From Polyangium jinanense (GTDB taxonomy: Bacteria > Myxococcota > Polyangia > Polyangiales > Polyangiaceae), in the NCBI RefSeq assembly GCF_028435365.1, contig NZ_JAGTJJ010000027.1:62001-126000 (forward strand): a DNA stretch of 64,000 nt, read 5' to 3'. Below, one piece after another: positions 8,299-17,095 of the stretch (positions are counted from its first letter, which is position 1; every line of letters starts with the position of its first letter). A program made the position numbers and the translations under genes. The notes beneath the pieces were generated by a model. The model had not been told where the DNA came from, did no database searches, and saw only the letters and a list, made by a program, of their open reading frames with translations.

Positions 8299-9787
8299 CC
8301 CCGCCGTGACGGCAAACGGCACTTCCCCCGCCGAGGGCGCGACGAACACGAAGTACGTCGTCGAGGAGCAGAACATGGCGCTCGTGGACGCCATCGGCCG
8401 GCCGCGCCGGGTGCTCGACGTGGGCTGCGGGGTGGGCCTGAACGGCGAGGCCGCGAAGAAGCGCGGAGCGCACGTGACCGGGATCGAGATCGTCCCGGCC
8501 TCGATCGAGCGAGCCAAGGCGCGGCTCGACGAGGTGCTCGCCCTCGACGTGACCAGCGACGAGGCCGTGAAGAAGGGCCTCGCCGGCCGGAGTTTCGACC
8601 TCCTCCTCTTCGCCGACATGCTGGAGCACGTCACCGATCCGATCGCGGTGATCCGGAGGTTGCTCCCGTACCTGGAGGACGGGGGGCACGTGATCGTGTC
8701 GTTGCCGAACGTGGCGGCGTGGACGGTGCGGCTGGGCCTGCTCGCCGGGAAGTTCGAGTACACGCAGAGCGGGATCCTCGACGACTCGCACCTGCGCTTC
8801 TTCACGCGCGAGACGGGCCGGCAGATGCTGGAGCGCGCGGGGCTCGAGGTGCTGCGGATGGAGCAGAACCCGATGCTCGTGCGCGCCGCGAAGGACGTGG
8901 TGCTCTCCACGCAACGGGCGATCGCGCCGGGCGGGAATCCCGATCCGGAGAGCCTGCGCAAGTCCTTGCCGTACAAGCTCTACCAGGGGCTCGTGCGCCC
9001 GGTGGAGGACGTGGTGGCGGCGCGCGCGCCGGAGCTTTTGTCCTTCCAGAACGTGTACGTCGCCCGCAAGCCGCCGAAGGCGCGCAAGCTCAGCCTGACC
9101 GTCGGCATGTTGACGATGAACGAGGAGGACAGCATCGAGGCGATGATGGGCGAGATCCGCAAGGTCGCGCCCGACGCCAAGATCCTCTGCGTCGACAGCT
9201 CGACGGACCGGACGCCCGAGATCGCAGCAAGGCTCGGGGCGCGCGTGCTCAGGCAAATCCCGCCGCGCGGGCACGGGCCGGCGATGGAGCTGCTCATGTA
9301 CAGCGCCGCGGTCGAGAGCGATCTCTTGATCTACCTCGACTGCGACTTCACGTACCCGGCCGAGTACATCCCGGTGCTGCGCAAGCTCGTCGAGGAAGAG
9401 GGTGTGGACGTGGTGAACTGCGCCCGCACGCGCACGCGGCCCGCGGCCATGCCGCTGCCGAACTACCTGGCGAACCGCTCGTTCGCGGCCCTCGCGCACC
9501 TGATGCACGGCATCCCGACCTGCGACGTGCACAGCGGCATGCGGGCGTATCGATCGAGCATGGTGCGCGCGTTCGATTTCGACGGCGAAGGCGACGCGCT
9601 GCCCATCGACACGCTGCTTTTCCCGGCGAAATGCGGCTACCGGGTTGTGGAGATGCCCATCGACTACCAGGAGCGCGTGGGGCAGTCGAAGCTCCGGAAG
9701 ATCGCCGGCACGGTCTGGACGATGATCCGGCTCGTGAACGCGCTGCCCGTGGGAAAACGCGGTTCGTCGCGGTACGAGATCCGGTAA
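8288..9787 (+). CDS. Bifunctional SAM methyltransferase-family 2 glycosyltransferase
   Basis: A 499-residue fusion. Residues about 15-250 form a class I SAM-dependent methyltransferase (motif I VLDVGCGVGLNG at 42-53, then ADMLEHV and GGHVIVSLPN). Residues about 269-480 form a GT-A fold, family 2 glycosyltransferase (LTMNEEDSI, DSSTDRTPEIA, acidic YLDCDFTYP), resembling dolichyl-phosphate mannosyltransferase-like enzymes without membrane helices. The GTG start at 8288 overlaps the transaldolase by 11 bases, implying the same operon. The protein probably builds and methylates a cell-surface glycan, perhaps heptose-containing; acceptor and donor are unknown. The stop lies 7 bases from that of the convergent kinase gene. 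Confidence 0.85.
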   Translation: MLSSPAVTANGTSPAEGATNTKYVVEEQNMALVDAIGRPRRVLDVGCGVGLNGEAAKKRGAHVTGIEIVPASIERAKARLDEVLALDVTSDEAVKKGLAGRSFDLLLFADMLEHVTDPIAVIRRLLPYLEDGGHVIVSLPNVAAWTVRLGLLAGKFEYTQSGILDDSHLRFFTRETGRQMLERAGLEVLRMEQNPMLVRAAKDVVLSTQRAIAPGGNPDPESLRKSLPYKLYQGLVRPVEDVVAARAPELLSFQNVYVARKPPKARKLSLTVGMLTMNEEDSIEAMMGEIRKVAPDAKILCVDSSTDRTPEIAARLGARVLRQIPPRGHGPAMELLMYSAAVESDLLIYLDCDFTYPAEYIPVLRKLVEEEGVDVVNCARTRTRPAAMPLPNYLANRSFAALAHLMHGIPTCDVHSGMRAYRSSMVRAFDFDGEGDALPIDTLLFPAKCGYRVVEMPIDYQERVGQSKLRKIAGTVWTMIRLVNALPVGKRGSSRYEIR

Positions 9788-9794
9788 CGGCCGT

Positions 9795-10994
9795 TCAGGG
9801 ATGCGCGGTCGGCGCCGTGCGCGGGGGCGGCGAGGTGTCGCCCGAGAGGAGCGACAGCCCGGCCACGATGGTCCCGATCCCGAGCAGGGCGAGCAGGACG
9901 ATCAGGAGCGCCGAGCTCTTGCGGGATTCGTCCGGCGCAACCGTGACGGGCAGGACCTCCGGCGGGCGCAACGCCGCATCCCGGACCTCGGCCGGGATGC
10001 GATCGGAGATCTCCTTGAGCGAGGAAAGCTTGGGCCGGCGCATCGAGCCCGTGGTCGTGCTCGATCCGAACGGCCGCGATCCCGGCGACGAGCTGCGATT
10101 CGTGACGAGCGGGAACGAGGTGCGGCTCGTGCGCTCCTCGGCCTCGACGCCAAGCGCGCGCTCGAACTCGTCGGCGACCTCCTTGGCCGCGGAGTAGCGC
10201 GCGGTGGGATCGCGCTGAAGGGCCTTGGCGAAGAAGGAGTCGACGGCGCTCGGGAGGCCGGGCACGAGCGTGGTGACCGGCTCGAACCGGCCCTCTTCGA
10301 TGGCGTTGCCGAAGCCCTCGAGGTTCGCGCCGCTGAAGGGGACGCGGCCGCTGAGCGCGAAATACGCGAGGACCGCGAGAGCCCAGAGGTCGGCGCGGAA
10401 ATCGACGTCCTTCTGGCCGAAGATCTGCTCCGGGCTCATGAACTCGGGCGAGATCATGTGCGTCGCGTCGCTCGTGGTCCGGCCCATCGAGGAGATGCCC
10501 GCGCGGACCGAGAGGCCGAGGTCCAGAACCTTGGCCTCGAAATCGCCGTTCTCGCCCTCGGTGAGGAAGATGTTGCCGGGCTTCAGGTTCCGGTGGACGA
10601 GGCCGAGGAGATGCGCCTTGCCGAGGCCCTTGGCGAGCTGCGCGACGAGGCGCACGGCGTCTTTGGGGGACATCGGGCCGGTCTTCGCGATGCGGCTGCC
10701 GAGGTCTTCCCCTTGGAGCAGCTCCATCACGAGGTAGGGCATGCCCGTGCGCGTGAGGCCGTGCTCGAGGATCTGCGCGACGTGCGGGCTCTTGATCTGC
10801 CGCGTCGCGACGTCCGCCTCGCGCTGGAAGCGGTGGAGGGGCGAGGAGTTGCGCGACAAGGCGCGCCCCATGAGCTTGACGGCGACATCCTTGCCGAAGC
10901 CCACGTGCTCGGCGACCCAAACCTGGGATTTGCCCTCCTGCCCGAGGTGCCTCGAGAGCCGCATCTTGGGAGTGATCTGGTCTCCTTCCAACAT
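9795..10994 (-). CDS. Ser/Thr protein kinase-like protein, probable pseudokinase
   Basis: A 399-residue Hanks-type kinase fold with a C-terminal single membrane helix (about residues 355-380) and a short Pro/Thr-rich tail. The ATP-binding Lys40 is present in VAVKLM. However, the catalytic loop reads HRNLKPGN, with Asn136 in place of the catalytic aspartate, the DFG motif is DLG (Asp158 kept), and the glycine loop is degenerate (GQEGKSQVW). Loss of the HRD aspartate normally abolishes phosphotransfer, so a scaffolding or ATP-sensing role is more likely. ATG 10994 is preferred (GGAAGCGAG upstream and a typical MLEGD N-terminus); GTG 11039 is an alternative. It is last in the minus-strand run after the FadL and lipoprotein genes, 128 bases apart. 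Confidence 0.85.
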   Translation of the reverse strand: MLEGDQITPKMRLSRHLGQEGKSQVWVAEHVGFGKDVAVKLMGRALSRNSSPLHRFQREADVATRQIKSPHVAQILEHGLTRTGMPYLVMELLQGEDLGSRIAKTGPMSPKDAVRLVAQLAKGLGKAHLLGLVHRNLKPGNIFLTEGENGDFEAKVLDLGLSVRAGISSMGRTTSDATHMISPEFMSPEQIFGQKDVDFRADLWALAVLAYFALSGRVPFSGANLEGFGNAIEEGRFEPVTTLVPGLPSAVDSFFAKALQRDPTARYSAAKEVADEFERALGVEAEERTSRTSFPLVTNRSSSPGSRPFGSSTTTGSMRRPKLSSLKEISDRIPAEVRDAALRPPEVLPVTVAPDESRKSSALLIVLLALLGIGTIVAGLSLLSGDTSPPPRTAPTAHP

Positions 10995-11122
10995 CTCGCT
11001 TCCGTGGCGCGGTCCCCAGACGTCGGTCCAAACCGACACGTGGAGAGGGCTCTCTCACTCGCCTCGACGTTACATCACGCAGCGAGCCCAAAGTAAAGAA
11101 GCGCGCCCGGGGGCTTTCGGTT

Positions 11123-12214
11123 TCAAGGGGCGGGCAAGGACACGTCGGCCGGCGCCACGCCGGCAGCCACCGCCGGATAATTGGCGCTCTTCGTACGACC
11201 CGCGCGTTGCGTCGAAAAAAGCAATGTATGGCCAGGGCGTACGAGGACGCAGGGCTCGTGCGGTCCGAGCGAGCTGCCGCTGCCGAACACGGGGCTCGCG
11301 GCGCGCTCCAGGGACTTTTCGCTGCCCGGATCGAATCGCGCGGCGAGACCCACGACGGCCCGGCCGAGGCTGTCCCGGGCGGCGTAATACACGCGCAGAA
11401 TCGGGCGGCCCTCGGCTGATCGGGCGAGCACGGGCGCGGGCGCACCGACCCAGGCGCCGTCGTAAGGAGGCTCGGCCCCCTCCCCGGCCGGCGCGGGCGC
11501 GAGCGCGGGGCCGTCGCCGACGCGGGTCCAGGTGACGCCGTCGTCGGAGCGCGCCTCGCCGATGCGCGCCGCGTCGCCAGGCCCCGGGACCTCGTAAAAG
11601 AGCCGGAACGAGCCGTCGTCGAGCACGACCACACCCGGGCTGCGCGGCACGGCGCCGGCTTCCCAGCCGGACGCGTCGGGCCCGAGGACAGCGCCGGGCA
11701 CCCGCGCGAAAACGCTGCCGTCGAGGCTCCGCGCGAGCCCGATGCCGCCGGCCGCGGCGTAGTACAGGAAGATCTCGTCGCCCACGCGGACGACCGACGG
11801 CGCGCCGACGGTCCCGCCTTCCCACGGCGCCTCGGGCGTGAGCACCACGAGCGGCGCGCGATCGAAGGAGCGGCCGTCCTCGGCGCCGTACCGGACGATG
11901 GCGCCGGACGGCGCCGTGAGATCGGGTTCCTCGCCCGGCACCTCGGGGTTCATCGAGAAGTAGCCGAAGACGGCGGGCGTCGCGGGATCTCCGTCGGCGT
12001 CGAGGACGGCGGGATCGCGGGGAAAGGTCTCGTCGTCTGCGAGGGCATTCGGCGCGGAGCGCAGGTTGCCGAGCTCGCCCGTGCGAAGGGCGCGGAACGG
12101 GCCGGCGGCTGCGTTCGGCAGGTTCTCCCCGCCGGTCTCGGTGTCGGCGAGCGTGGCGCAGCCGGACAGGAGCGCGAGGGCGAGGAGGAACGAACCCGGG
12201 TGTTCCGTGCGCAT
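11123..12214 (-). CDS. Predicted lipoprotein with beta-propeller-like repeats
   Basis: A 363-residue secreted protein. A signal peptide of about 20 residues ends in the lipobox LLSGC. The body has several Asp/Gly/Ser-rich repeats such as YYAAAGGIGLARSLDG, LFYEVPG...IGEARSDDGVTW and VYYAARDSLGRAVVGLA, which resemble blades of a five-bladed propeller (glycoside hydrolase 43/32-like superfamily). No catalytic residues can be assigned, so enzymatic function is not claimed. Its ATG lies 10 bases after the stop of the FadL-type gene at 12225, so it is probably co-transcribed with the two porins. Confidence 0.75.
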   Translation of the reverse strand: MRTEHPGSFLLALALLSGCATLADTETGGENLPNAAAGPFRALRTGELGNLRSAPNALADDETFPRDPAVLDADGDPATPAVFGYFSMNPEVPGEEPDLTAPSGAIVRYGAEDGRSFDRAPLVVLTPEAPWEGGTVGAPSVVRVGDEIFLYYAAAGGIGLARSLDGSVFARVPGAVLGPDASGWEAGAVPRSPGVVVLDDGSFRLFYEVPGPGDAARIGEARSDDGVTWTRVGDGPALAPAPAGEGAEPPYDGAWVGAPAPVLARSAEGRPILRVYYAARDSLGRAVVGLAARFDPGSEKSLERAASPVFGSGSSLGPHEPCVLVRPGHTLLFSTQRAGRTKSANYPAVAAGVAPADVSLPAP

Positions 12215-12224
12215 CGGTATGCCC

Positions 12225-13604
12225 TCAAAACGAAGCGGTGAGCGTGGCGCCGCCCGCGATCATGGTGCCATCGGCCCGGTAGTCTCCGACGAAATCGGCG
12301 GGGTTCGCCTTCTGCGTGATGCGCTCGGGCAGCACGGAGAGGGCCACGTGTGTGTCGAGGCGGAGCGCGCCGCGGAGGACGGAAAACGGCGCGTTGAGGA
12401 CGAGGCCCGCGCCGAGGGAGATCGTGTGCCGATCGGCGTCGACGAAGTTCGTCGGGCCCTCCTGCGGCGGCACGGGCGAGCGCTCGTAGGCGTAGCCGGC
12501 GCGCAAGGGGATCTCGACGGCCTTGGCAGGCGCGTCGCGCCCCGACACACGCCGCTCGGCGCCGAAGGCGAGGACGTACTCGACACCGAGGCGCGGGACG
12601 AAGCGGTCCTGGAACGCGGGCGGGACGATCACGACGGGCTTGGGATCCTCGGGCAGCTCGACGCCTACGCCGGGCGGGGGCTCGGCTTCGAGGTGGGCGG
12701 AGGTCCGGGGGGTCGGGCTCTCATAGGCCGACCAGTTCACCCAGCCGAGATCGAAGTTCGCGCGGAGGCGGGGCACGGCCTGGAAGGACAAACCGAGGAC
12801 GACCTGCTGCGGCTGGAAGGCGTCGAGCGTGCGCGTCTCGAGGGTGTAGCGGAGCGGGACGTCGACGCCGGCGAAGTCGACGATGCCTTCGAGGTTCGCC
12901 TGGAGCGCGAGGTCGAGCTTGGTTTGTCCACGGTAGGCGACGCCGAGGTAGCCGAAGCGGCCGAGTTTTACGCGCGCGCCGGCGATGGGATAGCGGATCG
13001 AGGTGAGATCGGCGTCGACCTCGTGGGAGAGCTGCGAGTCGTAGGGGCTCAAAACGTCGGCCTCGCCGCGGATGCCGAAGCGGCCGCGCGTGGCGGCGAG
13101 GAAGGCGAGTCCGCCGCCGAGCTCGAGCCACGGGAGCGGACGGACGGCGAGGTGGACCGAGAGGAACAGGATGGTGGGCCGGTCGTTGTAGAGCTCCCAG
13201 CGCGGCGTCTCCTGGCGAAGGGCGCGGATGCGGGACAGGCCGTTGTCGGGGATGTACGTGGCGATGCCGAACGCGAACGGGACCGAGAGGATCTTGCCAG
13301 GCGCGACGATGCCCGCCATGAGGCCGTGGACGTCGGCGACGTCGTTGTCCTTGCCGTTGATGCGGAGGCGATTGTCCGCGTAGACGTAGCCGAGGGAGAG
13401 CTCGAGCCCGGGCGCGGAGACGAGGCCGGCGGGGTTGTAAAAGCAGCCCGAGAAGTCCGCGGCGTCGGCGGTGACCGCGCCGGAGAGCGCGCCGGCGCGT
13501 GAGCCCATGCCGTAGGTGCCGGGCGCGCTTGCGTGCGCCTCGGGCGCCACGAGGAGCCACGCCGCGGCGAGCGCGGGCAGGAGCGAGCGCGCGTGTTTCG
13601 TCAT
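12225..13604 (-). CDS. FadL-type outer-membrane transport protein (second of pair)
   Basis: A 459-residue outer-membrane barrel. After a signal peptide ending near APEAHAS, the N-terminal region has the FadL-family signature GMGSRAGALSGAVTADAADFSGCFYNPAGL (here shortened by reading the elements GSRAGALSGAV and FYNPAGL), followed by alternating strands and a C-terminal aromatic residue (LTASF) expected for barrel assembly. Family members pass long-chain fatty acids or other hydrophobic compounds across the outer membrane. The ATG at 13604 shares its A with the TGA stop of the preceding porin gene (TGATG), implying translational coupling. Confidence 0.85.
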   Translation of the reverse strand: MTKHARSLLPALAAAWLLVAPEAHASAPGTYGMGSRAGALSGAVTADAADFSGCFYNPAGLVSAPGLELSLGYVYADNRLRINGKDNDVADVHGLMAGIVAPGKILSVPFAFGIATYIPDNGLSRIRALRQETPRWELYNDRPTILFLSVHLAVRPLPWLELGGGLAFLAATRGRFGIRGEADVLSPYDSQLSHEVDADLTSIRYPIAGARVKLGRFGYLGVAYRGQTKLDLALQANLEGIVDFAGVDVPLRYTLETRTLDAFQPQQVVLGLSFQAVPRLRANFDLGWVNWSAYESPTPRTSAHLEAEPPPGVGVELPEDPKPVVIVPPAFQDRFVPRLGVEYVLAFGAERRVSGRDAPAKAVEIPLRAGYAYERSPVPPQEGPTNFVDADRHTISLGAGLVLNAPFSVLRGALRLDTHVALSVLPERITQKANPADFVGDYRADGTMIAGGATLTASF

Positions 13605-14905
13605 CAGAACCCGACCCCCACGGTGGCCGCGCCGGCGACGACGACGCCGCTCGTGCGCACGGAAGGCGCGCCGGGATTCGTGGCAGGCACGTCCGCGGCC
13701 TTGTCGTGCGCGCGAGGATGGAGGACCTGCACCTGCCCGGCGAGATCGAAGCGCAGGTTCGGAAAGGGCGCGGTGAGCTCGAGCCCGTAGCCGAGGCCGA
13801 AGACGCTGCGGGTGTTCTCGTAGATGTTCGCGGCGGTCGTCTGCGCAGGCGAGGGCGAGAGCTCGAGGAAGTAGCCGGCGCGGAGCATCATGGAGACGGA
13901 CTTCTTCGGCGAGAGGACACGCTCGACGCCGACGCGCGGAACGAACGTGTCCGTGTACCCGAGCGGCGCAGGCGTGAGGGCGCCGCAAGGTTCCTCGGGC
14001 GGCGCGCCCGTGGACGGGTCGATCGCGGGGCAACGGACGGTGGCCTCGGCGGGGCCGGGATAGGCCGACCAGCGCTTGTACGTCGCGCCCGCGGTGACGC
14101 GCCACGGGCCGCGGACGCGCGCGACTTCGAGTGCGATCTGCGCGGGATCGTACTGCGCGAGGCCTGCGATGTTGAGCGGAGGCACGACGATCTGGCCGAG
14201 ATCCTTCACCTCGATGACGACGTTGAAGCGCCCGACGAGCTCGCCGCGGTAGGTGAGCCCGACGCGGTAGGCGCCACGCTCGTAGCTCGCGCCGAGGATG
14301 GGGCCGTAGCTCGCGACGAGCGTGTCCTCGACGACGGTGCCGATGCGGCCGGAGGCGTCGGTGGCGACGAGGACGGAGCCGGTGAGCGCCGCGAGCGCCG
14401 CGAAGCCGCCGCCGATCCGCACGCCATAACCGACGTCGACGCCGAGCCCGACCTGAACTGCGACGGAGGCCGTGCGATCCGCGAGCGGGAACTGCTTGGT
14501 CTCGGGGTAGAGGATGCGGCCGCGGACGATGAGGTCGAAGGGCGTGAAGAAGCCGAGGCCGATGGTGATGCGGTCCTTCAAGACCCCAGCGAACGGCACG
14601 GGCAAGACCGCGCCGATGAAGCCGCCCGCGAGTTTGTCGTAGCTCAGGCGCTCGGGTGCGCGGAGGTCGAAGACCGAGCCGAGCAGGCCGATCGTGAGCT
14701 CACGTCGATGCTCGAGGCTGAGAAGCGCGGGGTTGCTCCAGACGGCCTCGAAGCCGCGGCCGAGCGCGGCGCCGGTGCCGCCCATCGCCATGGAGCGCGG
14801 GCCGAAGCCGTACACGTCCTCGGGGGAGCTCCACGCATCACCGGCCGGCAGCGCCGTGAGGGCGGCCGAGGCGACGGCGAGCAAGAGGGCGCGGCAGCGG
14901 GCCAT
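13604..14905 (-). CDS. FadL-type outer-membrane transport protein (first of pair)
   Basis: A 433-residue outer-membrane barrel with a signal peptide (about 26 residues, ending GDAWS). The conserved N-terminal segment GPRSMAMGGTGAAL and WSNPALL matches FadL, and the protein ends in GVGF with the C-terminal Phe needed for barrel insertion. It shares layout and length with the following gene, so the pair probably arose by duplication and they may form a paired import route for hydrophobic substrates. It is the first gene of the minus-strand run porin-porin-lipoprotein; a TACCGT element lies 9 bases before the ATG. Confidence 0.87.
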   Translation of the reverse strand: MARCRALLLAVASAALTALPAGDAWSSPEDVYGFGPRSMAMGGTGAALGRGFEAVWSNPALLSLEHRRELTIGLLGSVFDLRAPERLSYDKLAGGFIGAVLPVPFAGVLKDRITIGLGFFTPFDLIVRGRILYPETKQFPLADRTASVAVQVGLGVDVGYGVRIGGGFAALAALTGSVLVATDASGRIGTVVEDTLVASYGPILGASYERGAYRVGLTYRGELVGRFNVVIEVKDLGQIVVPPLNIAGLAQYDPAQIALEVARVRGPWRVTAGATYKRWSAYPGPAEATVRCPAIDPSTGAPPEEPCGALTPAPLGYTDTFVPRVGVERVLSPKKSVSMMLRAGYFLELSPSPAQTTAANIYENTRSVFGLGYGLELTAPFPNLRFDLAGQVQVLHPRAHDKAADVPATNPGAPSVRTSGVVVAGAATVGVGF

Positions 14906-14914
14906 GCGGGGGCG

Positions 14915-14920
14915 ACGGTA
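14915..14920 (-). promoter_or_regulatory. -10-like TACCGT near the porin start
   Basis: On the minus strand TACCGT ends 9 bases before ATG 14905. There is no Shine-Dalgarno sequence, so the transcript may be leaderless or have only a few leader bases. Confidence 0.45.
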
Positions 14921-14957
14921 GACCCATGCACGGCGGGAAGGAAGAGGGCGCGGATGC

Positions 14958-15863
14958 TCAGCGACGAACCGGTCCGCTGTCCTCCTCGACCTCGACGAAC
15001 ACGTCGTCGAGCGAGCTCGCCGCGTAGGAGCGTTTCGCCCACCGGGACAAGGTCGCGCCGGTCGCGGTCGCGACGCGCGCCTGCATGGCCTCCGGGAGCT
15101 CGCCGAAGCGCTCGCGCAGGACTTCGAGCAGCATCTCGCGGCGGCCCTCTTCGCGGCCCTCCTCGCGGCCCTCCTCGCGGCCCTTCTCTTCCGCGCTTTG
15201 CTTGATCGCCAGGATCTCCGGGTTCCCCTTGCGCTCGAGCGCCCGCGCGGCCTCGCGCTCCGCGACCGCGCCGTCGAGCAGCGCGCGCACCTGGATCGGC
15301 CGTATGAAACAGGGATCCTCGATCATTCCGTCGAGGTCGAGCGGCACGAACGCGGCCATCTCGCGCGACCACTCGCAGACCTCGCCACGCTTCACGTGGA
15401 TCGCGAACACGCGGCGGACGCCTCGCTCCGCGAGGTCCTCGGCCTTCTCGCGCACCACGCCCGGCGCCTGCTCGTTCACGATCTCGAACGAAACCTCTTC
15501 GAGGTGCCTCCTGCCCGTCGCGGGATCCGTGCCGTCGCGACGGATCGACAGGTCCGTCGCGAAGTTCGATCCCTCCGAGACCCGCGTGAGCAGATCGATC
15601 GAGGCGCGATACCCCTCGCGGACGTGCAAGCGGATCACGGCGCCGAGGTTCGCGTGTGCGTCACCGTGGGGCTCGAGCGCGGGCTGGGCGATGATCTTCC
15701 GGCCGCGTATCATCTCGTCGCGCGTCTTCTCGGGGACGACGACGTGCTGATCGACGGGCGGGAACCGGCGAGGCGGATCCGCGGGAGGAAACGAGAGCGC
15801 GGCTCCCCCCCGGGCGGACGGCGCGAGCATCATCGAGGGGCCATCGCGCTTCGGATCCATCAT
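14958..15863 (-). CDS. Uma2/Rpn-like PD-(D/E)XK nuclease-fold protein
   Basis: A 301-residue cytoplasmic protein. The central part (about residues 60-170) has the pattern FATDLSIRR...GRRHLEEVSFEIVNE followed by VREKAEDLAERGVRRVFAIHV, which fits the Uma2/DUF820 restriction-endonuclease-like core. The C-terminus has charged EEGREEGREEGRR repeats before a helical tail, as often seen in Rpn/Uma2-type proteins. True nuclease activity and biological role are unknown; such genes are expanded in myxobacteria and cyanobacteria. ATG 15863 is chosen over TTG 15869 because TGC-TACCCT lies 8 bases upstream. Confidence 0.7.
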   Translation of the reverse strand: MMDPKRDGPSMMLAPSARGGAALSFPPADPPRRFPPVDQHVVVPEKTRDEMIRGRKIIAQPALEPHGDAHANLGAVIRLHVREGYRASIDLLTRVSEGSNFATDLSIRRDGTDPATGRRHLEEVSFEIVNEQAPGVVREKAEDLAERGVRRVFAIHVKRGEVCEWSREMAAFVPLDLDGMIEDPCFIRPIQVRALLDGAVAEREAARALERKGNPEILAIKQSAEEKGREEGREEGREEGRREMLLEVLRERFGELPEAMQARVATATGATLSRWAKRSYAASSLDDVFVEVEEDSGPVRR

Positions 15864-15871
15864 CGACAAGG

Positions 15872-15877
15872 AGGGTA
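15872..15877 (-). promoter_or_regulatory. Extended -10-like TGC-TACCCT
   Basis: Minus-strand TACCCT, preceded by TGC, ends 8 bases before ATG 15863. It supports a leaderless start for the Uma2-like gene. Confidence 0.5.
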
Positions 15878-15934
15878 GCAGGATCCGCGGAGGATGGGGA
15901 GAACGAGACGGGTGCGTCCAGGGTCCCGCTCGAC

Positions 15935-15940
15935 TAGAAC
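15935..15940 (+). promoter_or_regulatory. Possible -10 element of rlmN
   Basis: TAGAAC ends 9 bases before GTG 15950; no ribosome binding site is visible. Its last base departs from TANNNT. Confidence 0.35.
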
Positions 15941-15949
15941 GATGCCGCC

Positions 15950-17086
15950 GTGCCCCTCGCCCTCCAGGCCATTCTCCCCGACGAGCTCGCCCGCGTTTGC
16001 AACATCGACGTGACGGACGCGCGGCGGATCGTTTCGCTCGTGCATCGAACGGGCGGTTTGCCCGAGCGCTCGCCCGCGACGATCCGGCGCGCCGCGCTCG
16101 ACGCCGCCCGCGAAGCCGGGCACGTGCCCACGATCCACATCGAGAGCCGCGCCGCGAGCGCGCTCGATCCGTTCGTCAAGTACGCCTTCCGCCTGCACGA
16201 CGGGGCCATCATCGAGACCGTGCGCATCCCCCTCGAGCACCCGGGCCGCTTCTCCGTCTGCGTGTCCTCGCAGGTCGGCTGCGCGCTCGCGTGCGCGTTC
16301 TGCGCGACGGGCCGCATGGGCCTCGGCCGCAACCTCGAGCCGTGGGAGATCGTCGAGCAGGTGCGCCGCGTGCGCGAGGAGCTCGCAAACGATCCGCCGG
16401 CAAACCTCGTCGCCGCCGGGATCCGGCCGCGCGTGCACGGCGTGCTCTTCCAGGGCATGGGCGAGCCCATGGCGAACATCGAACGTGTGATCCACGCGAT
16501 CCGCGTGATGAGCGAGCCGAGCGCGCTCGCCATCGACATGCGCAACATCACGGTGTGCACCTCGGGCTTGCCGACCGGGATCCGCACGCTGCTCCGCGAG
16601 GTGCCCGCGGTGCGGCTCGGCGTCTCGCTCGGCTCGGCGCGGCCGGGGCAGCGGCGCGCGCTCATGCCCATCGAAAACGCGCATCCGCTCGAAGAGGTGC
16701 TCGCGGCTGCGGGGGAGCACGCGCGGGCGACGGGCCGATCGCCGATGTTCGCGTACACGCTGCTCGCCGGTCGAAACGACGCGGACGAGGATGCCGCGGC
16801 GCTCGCGGATCTGTGCCTGTCCTTTGCCGCGGCGCATGGGCAGAGGCCGCGGCTCAGCTTGATCCCTTACAACGCGATCACGGACGGCACCGAGCCGGAT
16901 CCGTTCCAGCCTTCGACCCGCCTCGAGGCTTTCCGCGCGGTCCTGCTCGGGCGCGGGGTGGGCACGATCGTGCGGTATTCGGGCGGGGGCGACGTGGGGG
17001 CGGCGTGTGGTCAGCTCGCGCGGCCGCTCGTGCGGAAGGGAGGAGGGAGGCGTCTCCCGGTGGATTCCGAACCCACGGCGCGCTAG
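15950..17086 (+). CDS. rlmN: Dual-specificity RNA methyltransferase RlmN
   Basis: A 378-residue radical-SAM enzyme that methylates C2 of adenosine 2503 in 23S rRNA (and A37 of some tRNAs). The iron-sulfur cluster motif CALACAFC gives Cys111, Cys115 and Cys118, and the C-terminal catalytic cysteine is Cys353 in AACGQL, matching Cys355 of E. coli. The substrate-binding segments FQGMGEP and LIPYN are present. GTG 15950 is the only start near the N-terminal domain. It is followed after 9 bases by tatB. As one of several RNA methyltransferases in the window (rlmH, rlmB) it is a housekeeping gene. Confidence 0.92.
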   Translation: MPLALQAILPDELARVCNIDVTDARRIVSLVHRTGGLPERSPATIRRAALDAAREAGHVPTIHIESRAASALDPFVKYAFRLHDGAIIETVRIPLEHPGRFSVCVSSQVGCALACAFCATGRMGLGRNLEPWEIVEQVRRVREELANDPPANLVAAGIRPRVHGVLFQGMGEPMANIERVIHAIRVMSEPSALAIDMRNITVCTSGLPTGIRTLLREVPAVRLGVSLGSARPGQRRALMPIENAHPLEEVLAAAGEHARATGRSPMFAYTLLAGRNDADEDAAALADLCLSFAAAHGQRPRLSLIPYNAITDGTEPDPFQPSTRLEAFRAVLLGRGVGTIVRYSGGGDVGAACGQLARPLVRKGGGRRLPVDSEPTAR

Positions 17087-17089
17087 CTT
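17084..17089 (+). promoter_or_regulatory. -10-like TAGCTT before tatB
   Basis: CGC-TAGCTT ends 6 bases before the GTG start of tatB and overlaps the 3' end of rlmN. The distance would put transcription start at the start codon. Confidence 0.45.
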
Positions 17090-17095
17090 GCTCGC

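Noticed and set aside
9788..9794. Terminator between the convergent GT fusion and pseudokinase genes
   Set aside because: Only 7 bases separate the stops and no hairpin is visible.
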